Counted from the first letter of the stretch, positions 7,687 to 16,931 are shown. The stretch: DNA of 64,000 nucleotides from DATJMJ01 sp035508795 (GCA_035508795.1 DATJMJ010000141.1:1-64000), one strand, 5' to 3'. Translations and numbers: made by a program. The notes: generated from the sequence alone by a model not told the origin.

Positions 7687-8952
7687 GTGATACTTAGACG
7701 GGGGAAAAGGCTGCTCGCGTCTGTGATGTGCAGCTGCCTCGCGGTAGGAGCGCCAGCTTCGACCGCCATCGCCGCATCCTTGAAGCACGCAGCAACCTCG
7801 GGCGGAGCCATAACCATGTGGGGTTACTTCAACCCGACCGGGGCCAACGGGGAAGTCGCGCAAGCCAACCTTCTCAAGCAATGGACCAAGCTCTTCGAAC
7901 AAGCGAGCCCGGGCAGCACCGTTAACTACACGTATATCCCCTTCGACCAGATGGACGGCAAGCTCATCGCGGCGGCGGCGGCGCACACCGGGCCCGATGT
8001 CGTGCTGTTGAACGGCGGCAGCACCGCGGCCGATGCCCTCGGGGGAGCGCTCGCGAACTCGACAGCGTACTTCCAGAGCAGCGGGCTGATCAAAGCGTAC
8101 GCCTCAGGCGTAGTCCACTCGGTCAGCGGCAAGGATTACTCGATCCAACCTTACGTCAACCTCCTCGGGATGATGTACAACGCAACTATCCTCAATAAGC
8201 TCCACTTGAGCGTCCCCACCAACTACACGCAGTTCGTCGCCGACATGAAGGCGGCCAAGGCGGGCGGGTACTGGGGCATGGTGATCCCGGGCTCCCCCGA
8301 CGGCGAAGGCGAGTTTTCCTCGCACCCCTGGTTGACCAACGCCGGTTTCAACTTCTCCCACCCGACCATGTCGTCGCTCGTGGCCGGCCTCAATTACGCG
8401 GCTCAGTGGGTCGCCGACGGCTACATCTCGAAAGCAGACTCGACCCTCAACAACGACACGGCCTACTCGAACTGGCTTCAGGGCAAAACCCTCTTCAGCC
8501 AGAGCGGCAACTGGAACGTCGGCGTCGCTCAAACGCAGGCGAAGTTCAAGTGGGGAGTTTTCCCGATACCGCTGGGAGCGCAGGGCAAGATTTACCTGGG
8601 AGGGGAAGCCCTGGCGATAGGGGCGTTCAGCACGAAGGCCAGCCTTGACCACGCCTATATCTCGGCCGCCCTTTCCCAGGCGGGGGACCTGGACACGCTT
8701 GCCGTGGGCAGCATCCCTTCCAGGCTCGACCTGGCTTCTAACCCGAAGATAGCCTCCAACCCGCTACTCAAGCCGTACGCTACTGAGATCCGCACCAATG
8801 GTGGCGACTACCCGGACCCGGGCGTAAAGCCTGCCGATGTCGACCAGGAGTACACGATCGTCGGCCAGGCATGGAGCTCGGTGGTAGCGGGCGGCTCACC
8901 CCAAAAAGCTGCCGCCACTCTCCTTCCCCAGTTGAAAAAAATAGTCAGCTAA
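7687..8952 (+). CDS. ABC importer extracellular sugar-binding protein
   Basis: About 421 residues. An N-terminal signal peptide (RRGKRLLASVMCSCLAVG then ASTAIAA) is followed by a family-1 solute-binding fold opening ITMWGYFNPTG. Later segments such as YNATILNKL, GKTLFSQSGNWN and PADVDQEYTIVGQAW fit carbohydrate-binding proteins. A Cys in the signal region might be a lipobox, but the context is weak. GTG 7687 is chosen because AAAGGTGAG lies at proper spacing; GTG 7678 is possible. It is the first gene of a long plus-strand operon under a LacI-type operator. The likely ligand is an unsaturated uronic-acid oligosaccharide, judged from the downstream hydrolases. Confidence 0.9.
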   Translation: MILRRGKRLLASVMCSCLAVGAPASTAIAASLKHAATSGGAITMWGYFNPTGANGEVAQANLLKQWTKLFEQASPGSTVNYTYIPFDQMDGKLIAAAAAHTGPDVVLLNGGSTAADALGGALANSTAYFQSSGLIKAYASGVVHSVSGKDYSIQPYVNLLGMMYNATILNKLHLSVPTNYTQFVADMKAAKAGGYWGMVIPGSPDGEGEFSSHPWLTNAGFNFSHPTMSSLVAGLNYAAQWVADGYISKADSTLNNDTAYSNWLQGKTLFSQSGNWNVGVAQTQAKFKWGVFPIPLGAQGKIYLGGEALAIGAFSTKASLDHAYISAALSQAGDLDTLAVGSIPSRLDLASNPKIASNPLLKPYATEIRTNGGDYPDPGVKPADVDQEYTIVGQAWSSVVAGGSPQKAAATLLPQLKKIVS

Positions 8953-8994
8953 AGCAAGTATGGGCCCCCGAGTGGCGCCCCGCAGTTATGCGGA

Positions 8995-9972
8995 GTGTTA
9001 GGCAGGAAAAGGTTGCAAGCACCTAATAAGACGTTGCCCGCACTGACGACGGTGCGGGCAACGCCCGCGGTTGTGACAACAGTCAGGGCTGGGCGGCGTC
9101 CCAGCCGGTCGCGAGGCCGGCGGGTCTATTACGTGCTGCCCCTGGTGGTTTTCCTCGTCCTCATGGCCGGCTACCCGCTCGAACAACTGGTGCGGATGAG
9201 CTTCTCCAATGTCACCATCACGACATTGCAGCACGCCTGGTCGTTCGTCGGGCTGGCAAACTACCGCGGCGCTTTTGCTTCCCCGGTGTTCTCGCAGGCC
9301 CTGGTCCATACCGTCATCTTCGTAGCACTGGTGTTCTCGGTCGGGATGCTCGGTGGCCTCAGCGCCGCTCTGGTGCTCCGCGGCGGCGGACGCTTCGCCG
9401 GCTTCCTGCTCGGGCTGATGGTCTTCGTCTGGTCGGTGCCGCCGGTTGTCAATGGGAGCATCTGGCGGTTCTTGATGGACCAGTACGGTCTCCTCAACAT
9501 CATCTCGAGAGGGATCGGCACCGGGACCGTACCGTTCCTCTACAGCCCGAGGGCGTCGGTGTACTCCGTGGCCCTGGTCAACGCCTGGGCTTCGGTACCT
9601 TTTACCACGCTCGTTTTTCGCGCTGCATTACTGGGTGTCGACGCCGACCTCATAGAAGCAGGCCGGGTCGACGGGGTACGAAGGTGGCAGGAGATCAGGT
9701 TCATACTCATACCCGCGGTACGGTCGACGGCGTTTGTACTCGGTGTCTTGGAGCTCGTCTACGCCTTCCGGAGCTTCGACTTCATCTACGTCATGACGGA
9801 CGGGGGGCCGGGCACGTCGACGAACACCCTGCCTTTCCTCGGGTATTCCGAGGCCTTCACCCAGTACCAGTACGGTCTCGGGTCGGCCATTTCCGTGATC
9901 GCAGGGCTCATCATCCTCGTGATCGCCGTTGTCTATTCGCGAAGCGTCTTCGCCGAGGAGAGAGCCGGATGA
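8995..9972 (+). CDS. sugar ABC transporter permease (MalF-type)
   Basis: A 325-residue inner-membrane permease. After a basic N-terminal tail the first transmembrane helix is YYVLPLVVFLVLMAGYPL, and about six helices follow. The coupling (EAA) loop reads EAGRVDGVRRWQEIRFILIP, the contact site for the ATPase. It starts with GTG 8995 and ends in an ATGA overlap with the next permease. Together with the binding protein these form a CUT1 importer. No ATPase gene lies in the operon, so an ATPase encoded elsewhere (MsiK-like in other actinobacteria) is probably shared. Confidence 0.92.
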   Translation: MLGRKRLQAPNKTLPALTTVRATPAVVTTVRAGRRPSRSRGRRVYYVLPLVVFLVLMAGYPLEQLVRMSFSNVTITTLQHAWSFVGLANYRGAFASPVFSQALVHTVIFVALVFSVGMLGGLSAALVLRGGGRFAGFLLGLMVFVWSVPPVVNGSIWRFLMDQYGLLNIISRGIGTGTVPFLYSPRASVYSVALVNAWASVPFTTLVFRAALLGVDADLIEAGRVDGVRRWQEIRFILIPAVRSTAFVLGVLELVYAFRSFDFIYVMTDGGPGTSTNTLPFLGYSEAFTQYQYGLGSAISVIAGLIILVIAVVYSRSVFAEERAG

Positions 9973-10850
9973 GCTCGACCGCGGTCACGGCCGTAAAGCG
10001 AGGGGCGCCCGGACAGGCTCGGCGGAGCCTGGACCTCGAAAAGCCAGGGCGGGCGGCGTGGTCGTTCCGCATTATCTTGCTCGTGCTCTATTTGTTGCCA
10101 ATGTTATGGCTTCTTTTGACTTCGCTCGAGCCGCCAGGCAACGTTGGCGGGTCTGCGGCCGAGATGTTCCTCTTCAGGCCGACGCTCGAGTCTTACCAGG
10201 CAGCTCTGAGCGGCGGCCTCCTCAACGCCGTGCTCCAGTCGCTGATGATCGCGAGCGGCACGACGGCAATCACGTTGTTGTTGGCACTCCCGGCCGCGTA
10301 CGGGCTGGCGCAAGTGACAGGACGGGTCGTGGTAATAGGGCTCGGGGCACTCGTCGGGCTACAGATGCTCCCTCAGACGGCCACGATAATCCCGCTTTTC
10401 CAGGTCTTTGGTGCTGTCCACCTGCTCAACACGCAGATAGCCGTCATCCTTGCCGACACGGCGTTGTTGGCGCCGTGGGCAACCCTGATACTCCGCCCCT
10501 TTTTCAAAGCGGTACCGACATCGCTGGAGGAGGCAGCCGCCCTCGACGGAGCTTCCCAGTTCCGCACCTTCACTTCGGTTTGCCTCCCGATCGCCCGAAA
10601 CGGCGCAGCGACCGTCGGTACCCTGATCTTCATGATCTCGTGGGGAGAGTTCCTTTACGCGATCAACCTCATCCTGAGCCCCGGCAAATACCCCATCAGT
10701 GCTCTCCTTGCCGAGCAGATCTCACAGTTCAGCAGTAACTGGCCCAACTTGATGGCGCTCGCAGTCGTCACGGCCATACCGATAATGGTCCTGTTCGTTT
10801 TCACGTACCGTTTCCTGCGCTCCGGGCTGACGCTCGGAGCCGTCAAATGA
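9969..10850 (+). CDS. sugar ABC transporter permease (MalG-type)
   Basis: A 293-residue permease whose ATG 9969 overlaps the previous stop; the longer open frame upstream overlaps the first permease and is not real. The first helix is SFRIILLVLYLLPMLWLLL, and the EAA loop reads EEAAALDGASQFRTFTSVCLP near residue 190. The C-terminus VFTYRFLRSGLTLGAVK is the usual ending of CUT1 inner permeases. It partners the protein encoded just upstream. The aldehyde dehydrogenase gene begins 10 bp later, so transport and catabolism are co-expressed. Confidence 0.93.
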   Translation: MSSTAVTAVKRGAPGQARRSLDLEKPGRAAWSFRIILLVLYLLPMLWLLLTSLEPPGNVGGSAAEMFLFRPTLESYQAALSGGLLNAVLQSLMIASGTTAITLLLALPAAYGLAQVTGRVVVIGLGALVGLQMLPQTATIIPLFQVFGAVHLLNTQIAVILADTALLAPWATLILRPFFKAVPTSLEEAAALDGASQFRTFTSVCLPIARNGAATVGTLIFMISWGEFLYAINLILSPGKYPISALLAEQISQFSSNWPNLMALAVVTAIPIMVLFVFTYRFLRSGLTLGAVK

Positions 10851-10860
10851 GGAGATAGCG

Positions 10861-12375
10861 ATGACCCGCTACCAGACGTTTTACCCGCCCCGCACCAGCG
10901 ACCCGCGCATGAAGACCCGGCGGTTCCAGATGTTGATCGGCGGCCGTTCGGTCGATGCCGAATCGGGCGAGACGATGTCGAGGGAAAGCCCGGCGTACGA
11001 CGGGCTGGTAACCTCGCAAATCCCCCGCGGCTCGTTCGCCGACGCGGAAAAGGCGGTCCTGGCGGCGCGGCAGGCCTTCGACGAGGGGCCTTGGCCAAAG
11101 ATGACGGGACATGAGCGAAGCAGGATAATGCACGGGGTCGCGGATGCCTTTAGCGAGCACGCCGAGGAGCTGGCAACGATCGACGCGCTCGATGGCGGCA
11201 AGGCCTTGACGGGGTCCCGCAACGAGGCCCGCATCGCCTCGAGCTTCTGGCACTTCGCCGCAGGCCATGCCGAGGGGCTCACGGGCGAGACCCATAATTC
11301 TTTCGGCGAGGAGGCCATCGGCTTGATGTTGCGGGAGCCGATCGGCGTCGTGGGCGTGATCACCCCGTGGAACTACCCCATGGTCATCTCCTCCGAGCGT
11401 GTGCCCTGGGCGCTCGGCGTTGGGTGCACGGTGGTCCTCAAGCCTTCGGAGTTCACCTCGGGCTCGTCGATCAGGATGGCCGAGCTGGCGCGGGACGCCG
11501 GCTTGCCGGACGGCGTCTTCAATGTGGTCACCGGTTTTGGGGACCCCGTCGGGCAAACGCTGGCCGAGCACCCAGCGACAGATTTTGTGAGCTTTACCGG
11601 ATCGCGACGGGTCGGAGGCATTGTCGGAGGTCTGGCAGCCGCCCGCATCAAGAAAGTCGGGCTCGAGCTTGGCGGGAAGGGCCCCGTCATCGTGTTTGCC
11701 GACAGCGACCTAGACGCCGCAGCAGACTCGATCGCCTCGTCGGTCTTCCATAATTCCGGCCAAACTTGCGTGGCGGGCAGCCGGCTCATAGTCGAAGAGG
11801 CCGCCGCCGAGCCGCTCCTCGAGCGCCTCGTCTCGCTGGCAGGGCGCGTCCCGATCGGCGACCCCTTGGACGAACGTGTGAAGGTGGGCGCCATGATCCA
11901 CCAGCCCCATCGTGAGAAGGTCGAGAGGTACGTGGCGAGCGGGGTCGCCGACGGTGCCGAGCTGATCGTGGGGGGCGCCCGGCTCGGCGGCACGGGCAAC
12001 TATTTCGAGCCCACTATCTTCACCAACGTTAAGCCTGAATCGGTCATCGCCCGGGAAGAAATCTTTGGCCCGGTGCTGTCGACATTCGTGTTCAACGACC
12101 CCTCGGAGGCTGTCCGGCTGGCCAACGACACCGAGTACGGGCTTTCGGCTCACATATGGAGCAGCAACCTCGAAAAGGCGGTCCAGACTGTCCGCCGGGT
12201 ACGAGCCGGGCGCACCGCGGTCAACGGCACAGGCGGGGGCGGAGCGGAGATGGGCATCGGAGCGTTCAAGGGCAGCGGCATAGGGAGGGAGCTCGGCAAG
12301 TACGGGTTCGACGAGTACTCCGAACCGAAAAACGTCTACATCACCTTGCACCCCAAGGCCGAGTGGTTGCCGTAG
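10861..12375 (+). CDS. NAD(P)-dependent aldehyde dehydrogenase
   Basis: A 504-residue enzyme of the ALDH superfamily, close in pattern to betaine/gamma-glutamyl-aldehyde dehydrogenases. The catalytic cysteine is C303 in NSGQTCVAG and the general base is E269 in LELGGKGP. The NAD-binding WNYPMV segment and the C-terminal GGGAEMGIGAFKGSGIGRELG are also present. It sits between the importer and a Gfo/Idh/MocA enzyme in a uronate operon, so the substrate may be a sugar-derived aldehyde such as a 5-dehydro-uronate; that is inference. GAGGAGATAGCG gives a good ribosome site before ATG 10861. Confidence 0.92.
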   Translation: MTRYQTFYPPRTSDPRMKTRRFQMLIGGRSVDAESGETMSRESPAYDGLVTSQIPRGSFADAEKAVLAARQAFDEGPWPKMTGHERSRIMHGVADAFSEHAEELATIDALDGGKALTGSRNEARIASSFWHFAAGHAEGLTGETHNSFGEEAIGLMLREPIGVVGVITPWNYPMVISSERVPWALGVGCTVVLKPSEFTSGSSIRMAELARDAGLPDGVFNVVTGFGDPVGQTLAEHPATDFVSFTGSRRVGGIVGGLAAARIKKVGLELGGKGPVIVFADSDLDAAADSIASSVFHNSGQTCVAGSRLIVEEAAAEPLLERLVSLAGRVPIGDPLDERVKVGAMIHQPHREKVERYVASGVADGAELIVGGARLGGTGNYFEPTIFTNVKPESVIAREEIFGPVLSTFVFNDPSEAVRLANDTEYGLSAHIWSSNLEKAVQTVRRVRAGRTAVNGTGGGGAEMGIGAFKGSGIGRELGKYGFDEYSEPKNVYITLHPKAEWLP

Positions 12376-12391
12376 CCGCCTGGAGGCGATT

Positions 12392-13561
12392 GTGACCGCT
12401 GTTGGCCTGGTCGGGGCCCACGGCTATGCCGCCTCGCACTTGCGAGAGCTGGACCGCCTGGCAGACCTCGGGAAAGCGCGGCTTGTCGCAGTTGCCGACA
12501 TCGTCCCACCGGAGGGCCGCGAAGCAGCCATTGTCTCGCGGTTGGGCGCCCAGTACATCCCCGACTGGCGGCAGATGGTCGGGAACACCGCCCTTGACGT
12601 CGTGGTTATTGCGTCCCCACCGCACCTGCATGCCGAGATGAGCCTGGCCGCAGTCGAGGCGGGGGTGCATGTCCTGCTAGAGAAGCCGCCCGTCGTCGCC
12701 GCCGGGGACTTCGAGAGGCTCTCGACCGCGGCCACGAGGGCCGGTGTGCTGTGCCAGGTCGGCTTCCAGAGCATGGGCTCGGGCGCGTGCGACCGGCTCC
12801 GGGGCGTGGCCCTGGGACGCCACAAACGGGAGCCGGTGCGGCTAGTCGCGACGGGGGAGTGGCAGCGCGACCGAAGGTACTGGGCCCGCTCCGAGTGGGC
12901 AGGCAAGGAGTCATTGCACGGCGTACCCGTGCGCGACGGGGCGCTCTCCAACCCTTTCGCGCACGCCGTTATGAACTGCCTCATGGTGGGGGGAGCCGGC
13001 AAAGGCAACCACGTGAGCATGGTCGAGGTCGAAAGGTACCGGGCCAACGACATAGAGGTCGAAGACACGGCCTGCACACGCGTGAGGCTTACCAGCGGCG
13101 CCGAGTTTTCGGTCGCGGTGACATTGTGCGCCGAAAAGGTCCGGCCGCCGGCTCTGTTCCTCGAGAGCTCGGACGGGAGCGCCACCTGGAGCTATGAGGG
13201 CGACACAATAGATTTCAGCGCTGAAGGGCGCACCTGGCAAGAGCATTTCGACCGCCGGAGCTTGCTCGAGGAGCTGCTCGCCGCGGTGGCGGGAGAAGCC
13301 GGCACCGCGCTGACCTGCCCGCTGGAGAGCACGCGGTCATTTGTCGAGTTTGTGGAGGCAGTGCACTCGGAGCCCGTACGGCACGTGCCCGGCGAGTACG
13401 TCCGTTGGGAGAAGGGCACCGGCGGTGACCGAGCGGTCATTGCCGGGGTTGGCGAAGCGATCGGGCAAGCTCGGCAGTCGGGCCGGCTTTTCGGCGAACT
13501 TGCCGTGCCCTGGGCAATCGGCCAGAGTTGCAGCCGACAGAGCCCTGCGCAGGATCTATGA
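12392..13561 (+). CDS. Gfo/Idh/MocA family oxidoreductase
   Basis: A 389-residue enzyme with GTG start. Its N-terminus GLVGAHGYAASHL replaces the usual GxGxxG, and the signature HVLLEKPPVV follows at about residue 90. The C-terminal domain includes GALSNPFAHAVMNCLM and EDTACTRVRL. These enzymes use NAD(P)H on sugars or sugar acids. It lies 16 bp after the aldehyde dehydrogenase and 22 bp before the GH88-like gene, so it probably acts on the monosaccharide product of the hydrolase or on the stripped partner sugar. The reaction cannot be assigned. Confidence 0.85.
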   Translation: MTAVGLVGAHGYAASHLRELDRLADLGKARLVAVADIVPPEGREAAIVSRLGAQYIPDWRQMVGNTALDVVVIASPPHLHAEMSLAAVEAGVHVLLEKPPVVAAGDFERLSTAATRAGVLCQVGFQSMGSGACDRLRGVALGRHKREPVRLVATGEWQRDRRYWARSEWAGKESLHGVPVRDGALSNPFAHAVMNCLMVGGAGKGNHVSMVEVERYRANDIEVEDTACTRVRLTSGAEFSVAVTLCAEKVRPPALFLESSDGSATWSYEGDTIDFSAEGRTWQEHFDRRSLLEELLAAVAGEAGTALTCPLESTRSFVEFVEAVHSEPVRHVPGEYVRWEKGTGGDRAVIAGVGEAIGQARQSGRLFGELAVPWAIGQSCSRQSPAQDL

Positions 13562-13583
13562 GCTCGGAAGAGGCGGCTACTCG

Positions 13584-14984
13584 ATGGAAATAGTCGGGGA
13601 CTTGAAGGCGCAAGACCTGCTGGCACCGATCGACGAGATGTGGCGTCTTTCGGGGGTCAAGTTGCGGGCTCTTGCGAAGCGTTACGAGTGGTCCTCAGGC
13701 CCCCCGGTATGCACTGCAGCGGGCCTCTACGGACCGCGCAGCTGGACCGATTGGACGGAAGGTTTTGCCCATGGTTCGGCAGTCCTCCAATTCGACGCCA
13801 CAGACGACGAAGAGTTCCTCGAGATGGGCCGGGCGGGCACGCTCGGGCGGATGCGGCCTCACCTGGCAGACTTCGGGGTGCACGACCACGGCTTCAACGT
13901 CGTCAGCACCTATGGCAACCTGTGGCGTCTCATCGAGGAAGGTCGTACCGGGGAGAACGTCAATGAACGTCAATTGTACGAACAGGCCCTGGCTTTGAGC
14001 GGCGCGGTCCAGGCCAGGCGTTGGACGAACCTGGGAGATGGGGCCGGTTTCATCTATTCGTTCAACGGTGCGCACTCTCTTTTCATCGACACCGTGCGGT
14101 CCCTCCGCTCGCTCGCGCTGGCGCACTCGCTCGGCGAGGTCCTCCGGGACGAAAGCGGGCGCGAGGTTTCACTGCTGGACCGCCTGCTCCAGCACGCGAC
14201 CACTACGGCGCGCTACTGCGTCTTCTACGGCGAAGGTCGTGACATCTACGACGTAAGGGGCCGGGTAGCCCACGAGGCAGTGTTCAACACTGCGGACGGC
14301 AGTTACCGGTGCCCGAGCACTCAACAGGGCTATTCGCCGTTCTCAACATGGGCTCGCGGGCTCGGCTGGGCCATGTGCGGCTTCGCCGAGCAACTCGAGT
14401 TCCTGGAGGCCTTGTCCGCGAAGGCGCGTGCCGGGGGCTCTACGGGAGATATTGCGAAGTCTTTGCCTCTTTTCCGTGAAGCGGCGCAGGCTGCGTGCGA
14501 CTACTACATCGACCACGCAACTGCGGCCGATGGCGTCCCGTACTGGGACGACGGCGCCCCCGGCCTCGCCTATTTACCTGAGTGGCGGCAAAAGCCGGCA
14601 GATCCTCACAACGACCGCGAACCCGTCGATAGTTCGGCGGCCGCCGTGGCAGCCCAGGGCTTGTTGCGCCTCGGGACGTGCCTGGGAGACGAGAGGTACC
14701 TGGATGCAGGGCTCCGGGTGGCCTCGGTATTGCTCCGCCCTCCCTACCTGAGCGACGACCCGCAGCACGAGGGCCTGCTGCTCCATAGTGCCTATCACCG
14801 GCCACGCGGTTGGGACTATGTGCCTCCGGGCCGGAAAGTGCCATCGGGGGAGTCAAGCATGTGGGGCGACTACCACTTGAGGGAGCTCGGCGTCCTCGTC
14901 GCGCGCCTTGCCGGGAAGGGCCCCTACCTAACTTTCTTTGCCGGGCCCGGACCGGCCTGCGGCGGCACCGCGGTGGCGAGATGA
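13584..14984 (+). CDS. GH88-like unsaturated glycuronyl hydrolase
   Basis: A 466-residue alpha/alpha-barrel protein. The HDHGFN segment with D101 aligns with the first catalytic Asp of unsaturated glucuronyl hydrolases (HDLGFM), and SLFIDTV with D169 with the second. STWARGLGWAMCGF (R258-W262) matches the conserved RGQAWGIYGF helix. These enzymes hydrate the 4,5-double bond of the terminal unsaturated uronate and release it from lyase-made oligosaccharides. No signal peptide is seen, so action is cytoplasmic on imported oligosaccharides. The protein is longer than typical GH88 (about 380-400), with a C-terminal extension containing WDDGAPGLAYLPEW. It overlaps the next SDR gene (ATGA). Confidence 0.82.
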   Translation: MEIVGDLKAQDLLAPIDEMWRLSGVKLRALAKRYEWSSGPPVCTAAGLYGPRSWTDWTEGFAHGSAVLQFDATDDEEFLEMGRAGTLGRMRPHLADFGVHDHGFNVVSTYGNLWRLIEEGRTGENVNERQLYEQALALSGAVQARRWTNLGDGAGFIYSFNGAHSLFIDTVRSLRSLALAHSLGEVLRDESGREVSLLDRLLQHATTTARYCVFYGEGRDIYDVRGRVAHEAVFNTADGSYRCPSTQQGYSPFSTWARGLGWAMCGFAEQLEFLEALSAKARAGGSTGDIAKSLPLFREAAQAACDYYIDHATAADGVPYWDDGAPGLAYLPEWRQKPADPHNDREPVDSSAAAVAAQGLLRLGTCLGDERYLDAGLRVASVLLRPPYLSDDPQHEGLLLHSAYHRPRGWDYVPPGRKVPSGESSMWGDYHLRELGVLVARLAGKGPYLTFFAGPGPACGGTAVAR

Positions 14985-15748
14985 AGGTGGCTCTGGTAAC
15001 CGGAGGGACGAGGGGGATCGGCCTCGGGATCGCTCAGCACCTGGCGGCCGCCGGCTACGCGCTCGCGCTCTGCGGGCGGCGTAGCGAAGACGAGGTGGCG
15101 CCGGTGCTCGGCGAGCTCCGTCAAAAAGGTGCCGCTGTGGTCTACGCCGCCGCCGATGTCGGCGACAGCCGGGCGCGCCACGACCTTATCGACCGGGTGC
15201 GCGCCGAGTTCGGCGCGCTCCACGTGCTCGTCAACAACGCCGGCATCCCCCCAAGGGCTCGCACCGACCTGCTCGAGGCTACAGAAGAAAGCTTTTGGGA
15301 GGTGCTCCGCACGAACCTCGCCGGGCCCTACTTCCTGACCCAGCAATGCGCGGCCTGGATGATCGAGCAACAGCGCACTGGCCCGGGCTGGGAAGGGTGC
15401 ATAGTCAATATCTCTTCCCTGTCGGCTGTCGTCGCCTCCACCAACCGCGGGGAGTACTGCTTGTCCAAGTCGGCTTTGAGCATGGCCACCAAGCTTTGGG
15501 CGACCCGGCTCGGCGAGTTTGGCATCCCCGTTTACGAGGTGCGCCCGGGGATCATCAAGACCGACATGACCGCGCCGGTAGAAGCCATCTATTCGCGGCT
15601 TTTGGAGGACGGTTTGACTATCGAGAAGCGCTGGGGGACGCCCGACGACGTGGGGAAGGCGGTGGCAGCGCTGGTCCGGGGGGACTTGCCCTACTCGACC
15701 GGGCACGTGGTTTGGGTCGATGGCGGCTTGACGGTCCCGCGCCTGTGA
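14981..15748 (+). CDS. SDR-family oxidoreductase
   Basis: A 255-residue short-chain dehydrogenase. The cofactor motif TGGTRGIGLGIA, the NNAG motif, a serine in NISSLSA and the catalytic pair in EYCLSKSAL (YxxxK) are all present. The C-terminus VVWVDGGLTVPRL is typical. Start ATG 14981 overlaps the GH88-like stop by four bases. A 3-ketoacyl-reductase-like enzyme here more likely acts on a sugar or sugar acid, given the operon. It is followed by the broken kduI. Confidence 0.9.
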   Translation: MKVALVTGGTRGIGLGIAQHLAAAGYALALCGRRSEDEVAPVLGELRQKGAAVVYAAADVGDSRARHDLIDRVRAEFGALHVLVNNAGIPPRARTDLLEATEESFWEVLRTNLAGPYFLTQQCAAWMIEQQRTGPGWEGCIVNISSLSAVVASTNRGEYCLSKSALSMATKLWATRLGEFGIPVYEVRPGIIKTDMTAPVEAIYSRLLEDGLTIEKRWGTPDDVGKAVAALVRGDLPYSTGHVVWVDGGLTVPRL

Positions 15749-15792
15749 ACGCGCGATGCCCTGAAAATGCGATTTCCTGAAAAGAGGTACCG

Positions 15793-16031
15793 ATGCCGAT
15801 CGATGTGCGTTACCCGACCAGCCCTGCCGAGTTCGAGGCCTTGGGCCCGCACGAACTGCGCCAGCGGCTACGCGCAGCGTCGTCGTTGCCGACCGCCAAG
15901 CCGTGGTCAGCCCTCCATGGTCGGTCCACACCGGGGCGGGCACCCAGCCATATAAGTTCGTCTGGTCGACCGCGGGCGAAAACCTGACGTACGACGACAT
16001 GGACATGGTCGATACCCGCTCGCTCCGATGA
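15793..16031 (+). pseudogene. kduI: kduI remnant (5-keto-4-deoxyuronate isomerase), internal deletion with frameshift
   Basis: The first frame starts ATG 15793 and reads MPIDVRYPTSPAEF then ELRQRL, the known N-terminus of KduI (DVRYSTSP...LRENFL). From about 15873 the homologous C-terminal part is found in a different frame: RSVVVADRQAVVSPPWSVH, then GAGTQPYKFVW and AGENLTYDDMDMVD, ending with TGA 16029-16031. This matches the end of KduI. About 190 residues including the cupin metal site are missing between the two parts, and the frames do not join. The remnant sits exactly where intact kduI would be, 2 bp before kduD. It cannot make a working isomerase. A sequencing or assembly collapse is the alternative. 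Confidence 0.85.
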
Positions 16032-16032
16032 C

Positions 16033-16803
16033 ATGACCGATTGGCTGGAGCGCAACTTCGGTCTCTCCGGGCTCACCGCGCTCGTCACGGGCGCCCGCAC
16101 GGGGATCGGGCGGGCCACCGCGAAAGCCCTGGCCGGCGCGGGCGCAGATCTCGTCCTGTGGGGAAAAGACGAGGAAGGACTTGCCGATGTGGTCGCAGAG
16201 GCGCAGACCCTGGGCGTCAAGGTCGATGCCATGGGCGTGGACCTGGCAGACATTTCTCTCGCCTATGAGCGAGCTGCAGACCTTGCCGCTGAGAGAAGGA
16301 TCGACATTCTCGTCAACAACGCCGCCAACATCCGGCGCGCGGCCGCCCTCGACACGCCGATAGCGCTCTGGAGAGAAGTTTTCGCGGTCAACGTCGAGGC
16401 AACCTTGGAGGTGACCCGAGCGGTCGCGGCGCAGATGGTCTCGCGGGGCTTTGGCAAGATCGTCAACATAGCGTCGCTGCTCTCGTTCCAGGGAGGCGTC
16501 AACGTCTCGGCGTACGCGGCAAGCAAACATGCCGTCGTGGGGATGACCCGCTCGATGTCCAATGAATGGGCGCGCCTTGGCATAAATGTCAACGCTGTCG
16601 CACCCGGGTACATCGTGACCAACAACACAGCACCCCTCAGGGCCAACGCCGATCGGTCTGCCCAGATCAGCGCCCGCTTGCCTGCGGGGCGATGGGGCCA
16701 GCCAGAAGACGTGGCGGGCGCGGTAGCGTTCCTTTGTTCCCCGGCGGCAAGCTATGTGCACGGTCACGTGCTCGTGGTCGACGGCGGCTGGATATCCTGG
16801 TGA
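16033..16803 (+). CDS. kduD: 2-keto-3-deoxy-gluconate dehydrogenase-like SDR
   Basis: A 256-residue SDR with TGARTGIGRATA, NNAANIRRAA and SAYAASKHAVVGMTR (YxxxK). The NxxN-I-RR segment after NNA and the NEWARLGINVNAVAPGYIVTNNT block are characteristic of KduD/2-deoxy-D-gluconate 3-dehydrogenases. These reduce 2,5-diketo-3-deoxygluconate to 2-keto-3-deoxygluconate with NAD(P)H. It starts 2 bp after the kduI remnant stop, the usual kduI-kduD order. With kdgK and eda nearby it completes the standard uronate route apart from the broken isomerase. Confidence 0.88.
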   Translation: MTDWLERNFGLSGLTALVTGARTGIGRATAKALAGAGADLVLWGKDEEGLADVVAEAQTLGVKVDAMGVDLADISLAYERAADLAAERRIDILVNNAANIRRAAALDTPIALWREVFAVNVEATLEVTRAVAAQMVSRGFGKIVNIASLLSFQGGVNVSAYAASKHAVVGMTRSMSNEWARLGINVNAVAPGYIVTNNTAPLRANADRSAQISARLPAGRWGQPEDVAGAVAFLCSPAASYVHGHVLVVDGGWISW

Positions 16804-16825
16804 CGATCGACAGTTGGCGGGTGAC

Positions 16826-16866
16826 GGGTGGCCGCAAACGGGTGGCCGCAAACGAGTGGCGGTAAC
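16826..16866 (+). repeat. 14-bp tandem repeat after kduD
   Basis: GGGTGGCCGCAAAC occurs twice head to tail (16826-16839, 16840-16853), then a degenerate third copy GAGTGGCGGTAAC. Two further GGCGGTAA units lie at about 16933-16948. They fill most of the 155-bp gap between kduD and the F420-type gene. Role unknown; slippage duplication is likely. Confidence 0.7.
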
Positions 16867-16916
16867 GGGTCGGCAAGGCACCATTAGCCCCCGCACGGCT
16901 TGGGAAATGAGCGTTA

Positions 16917-16931
16917 CCCGAGTTGCTCGGG
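16917..16931 (+). terminator. short hairpin before the F420-type gene
   Basis: CCCGAG-TTG-CTCGGG is a perfect 6-bp stem with a 3-base loop, with no T-run after it. It lies about 115 bp after kduD and 28 bp before the next start, so it could be a weak terminator or an RNA-processing structure. Confidence 0.35.
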
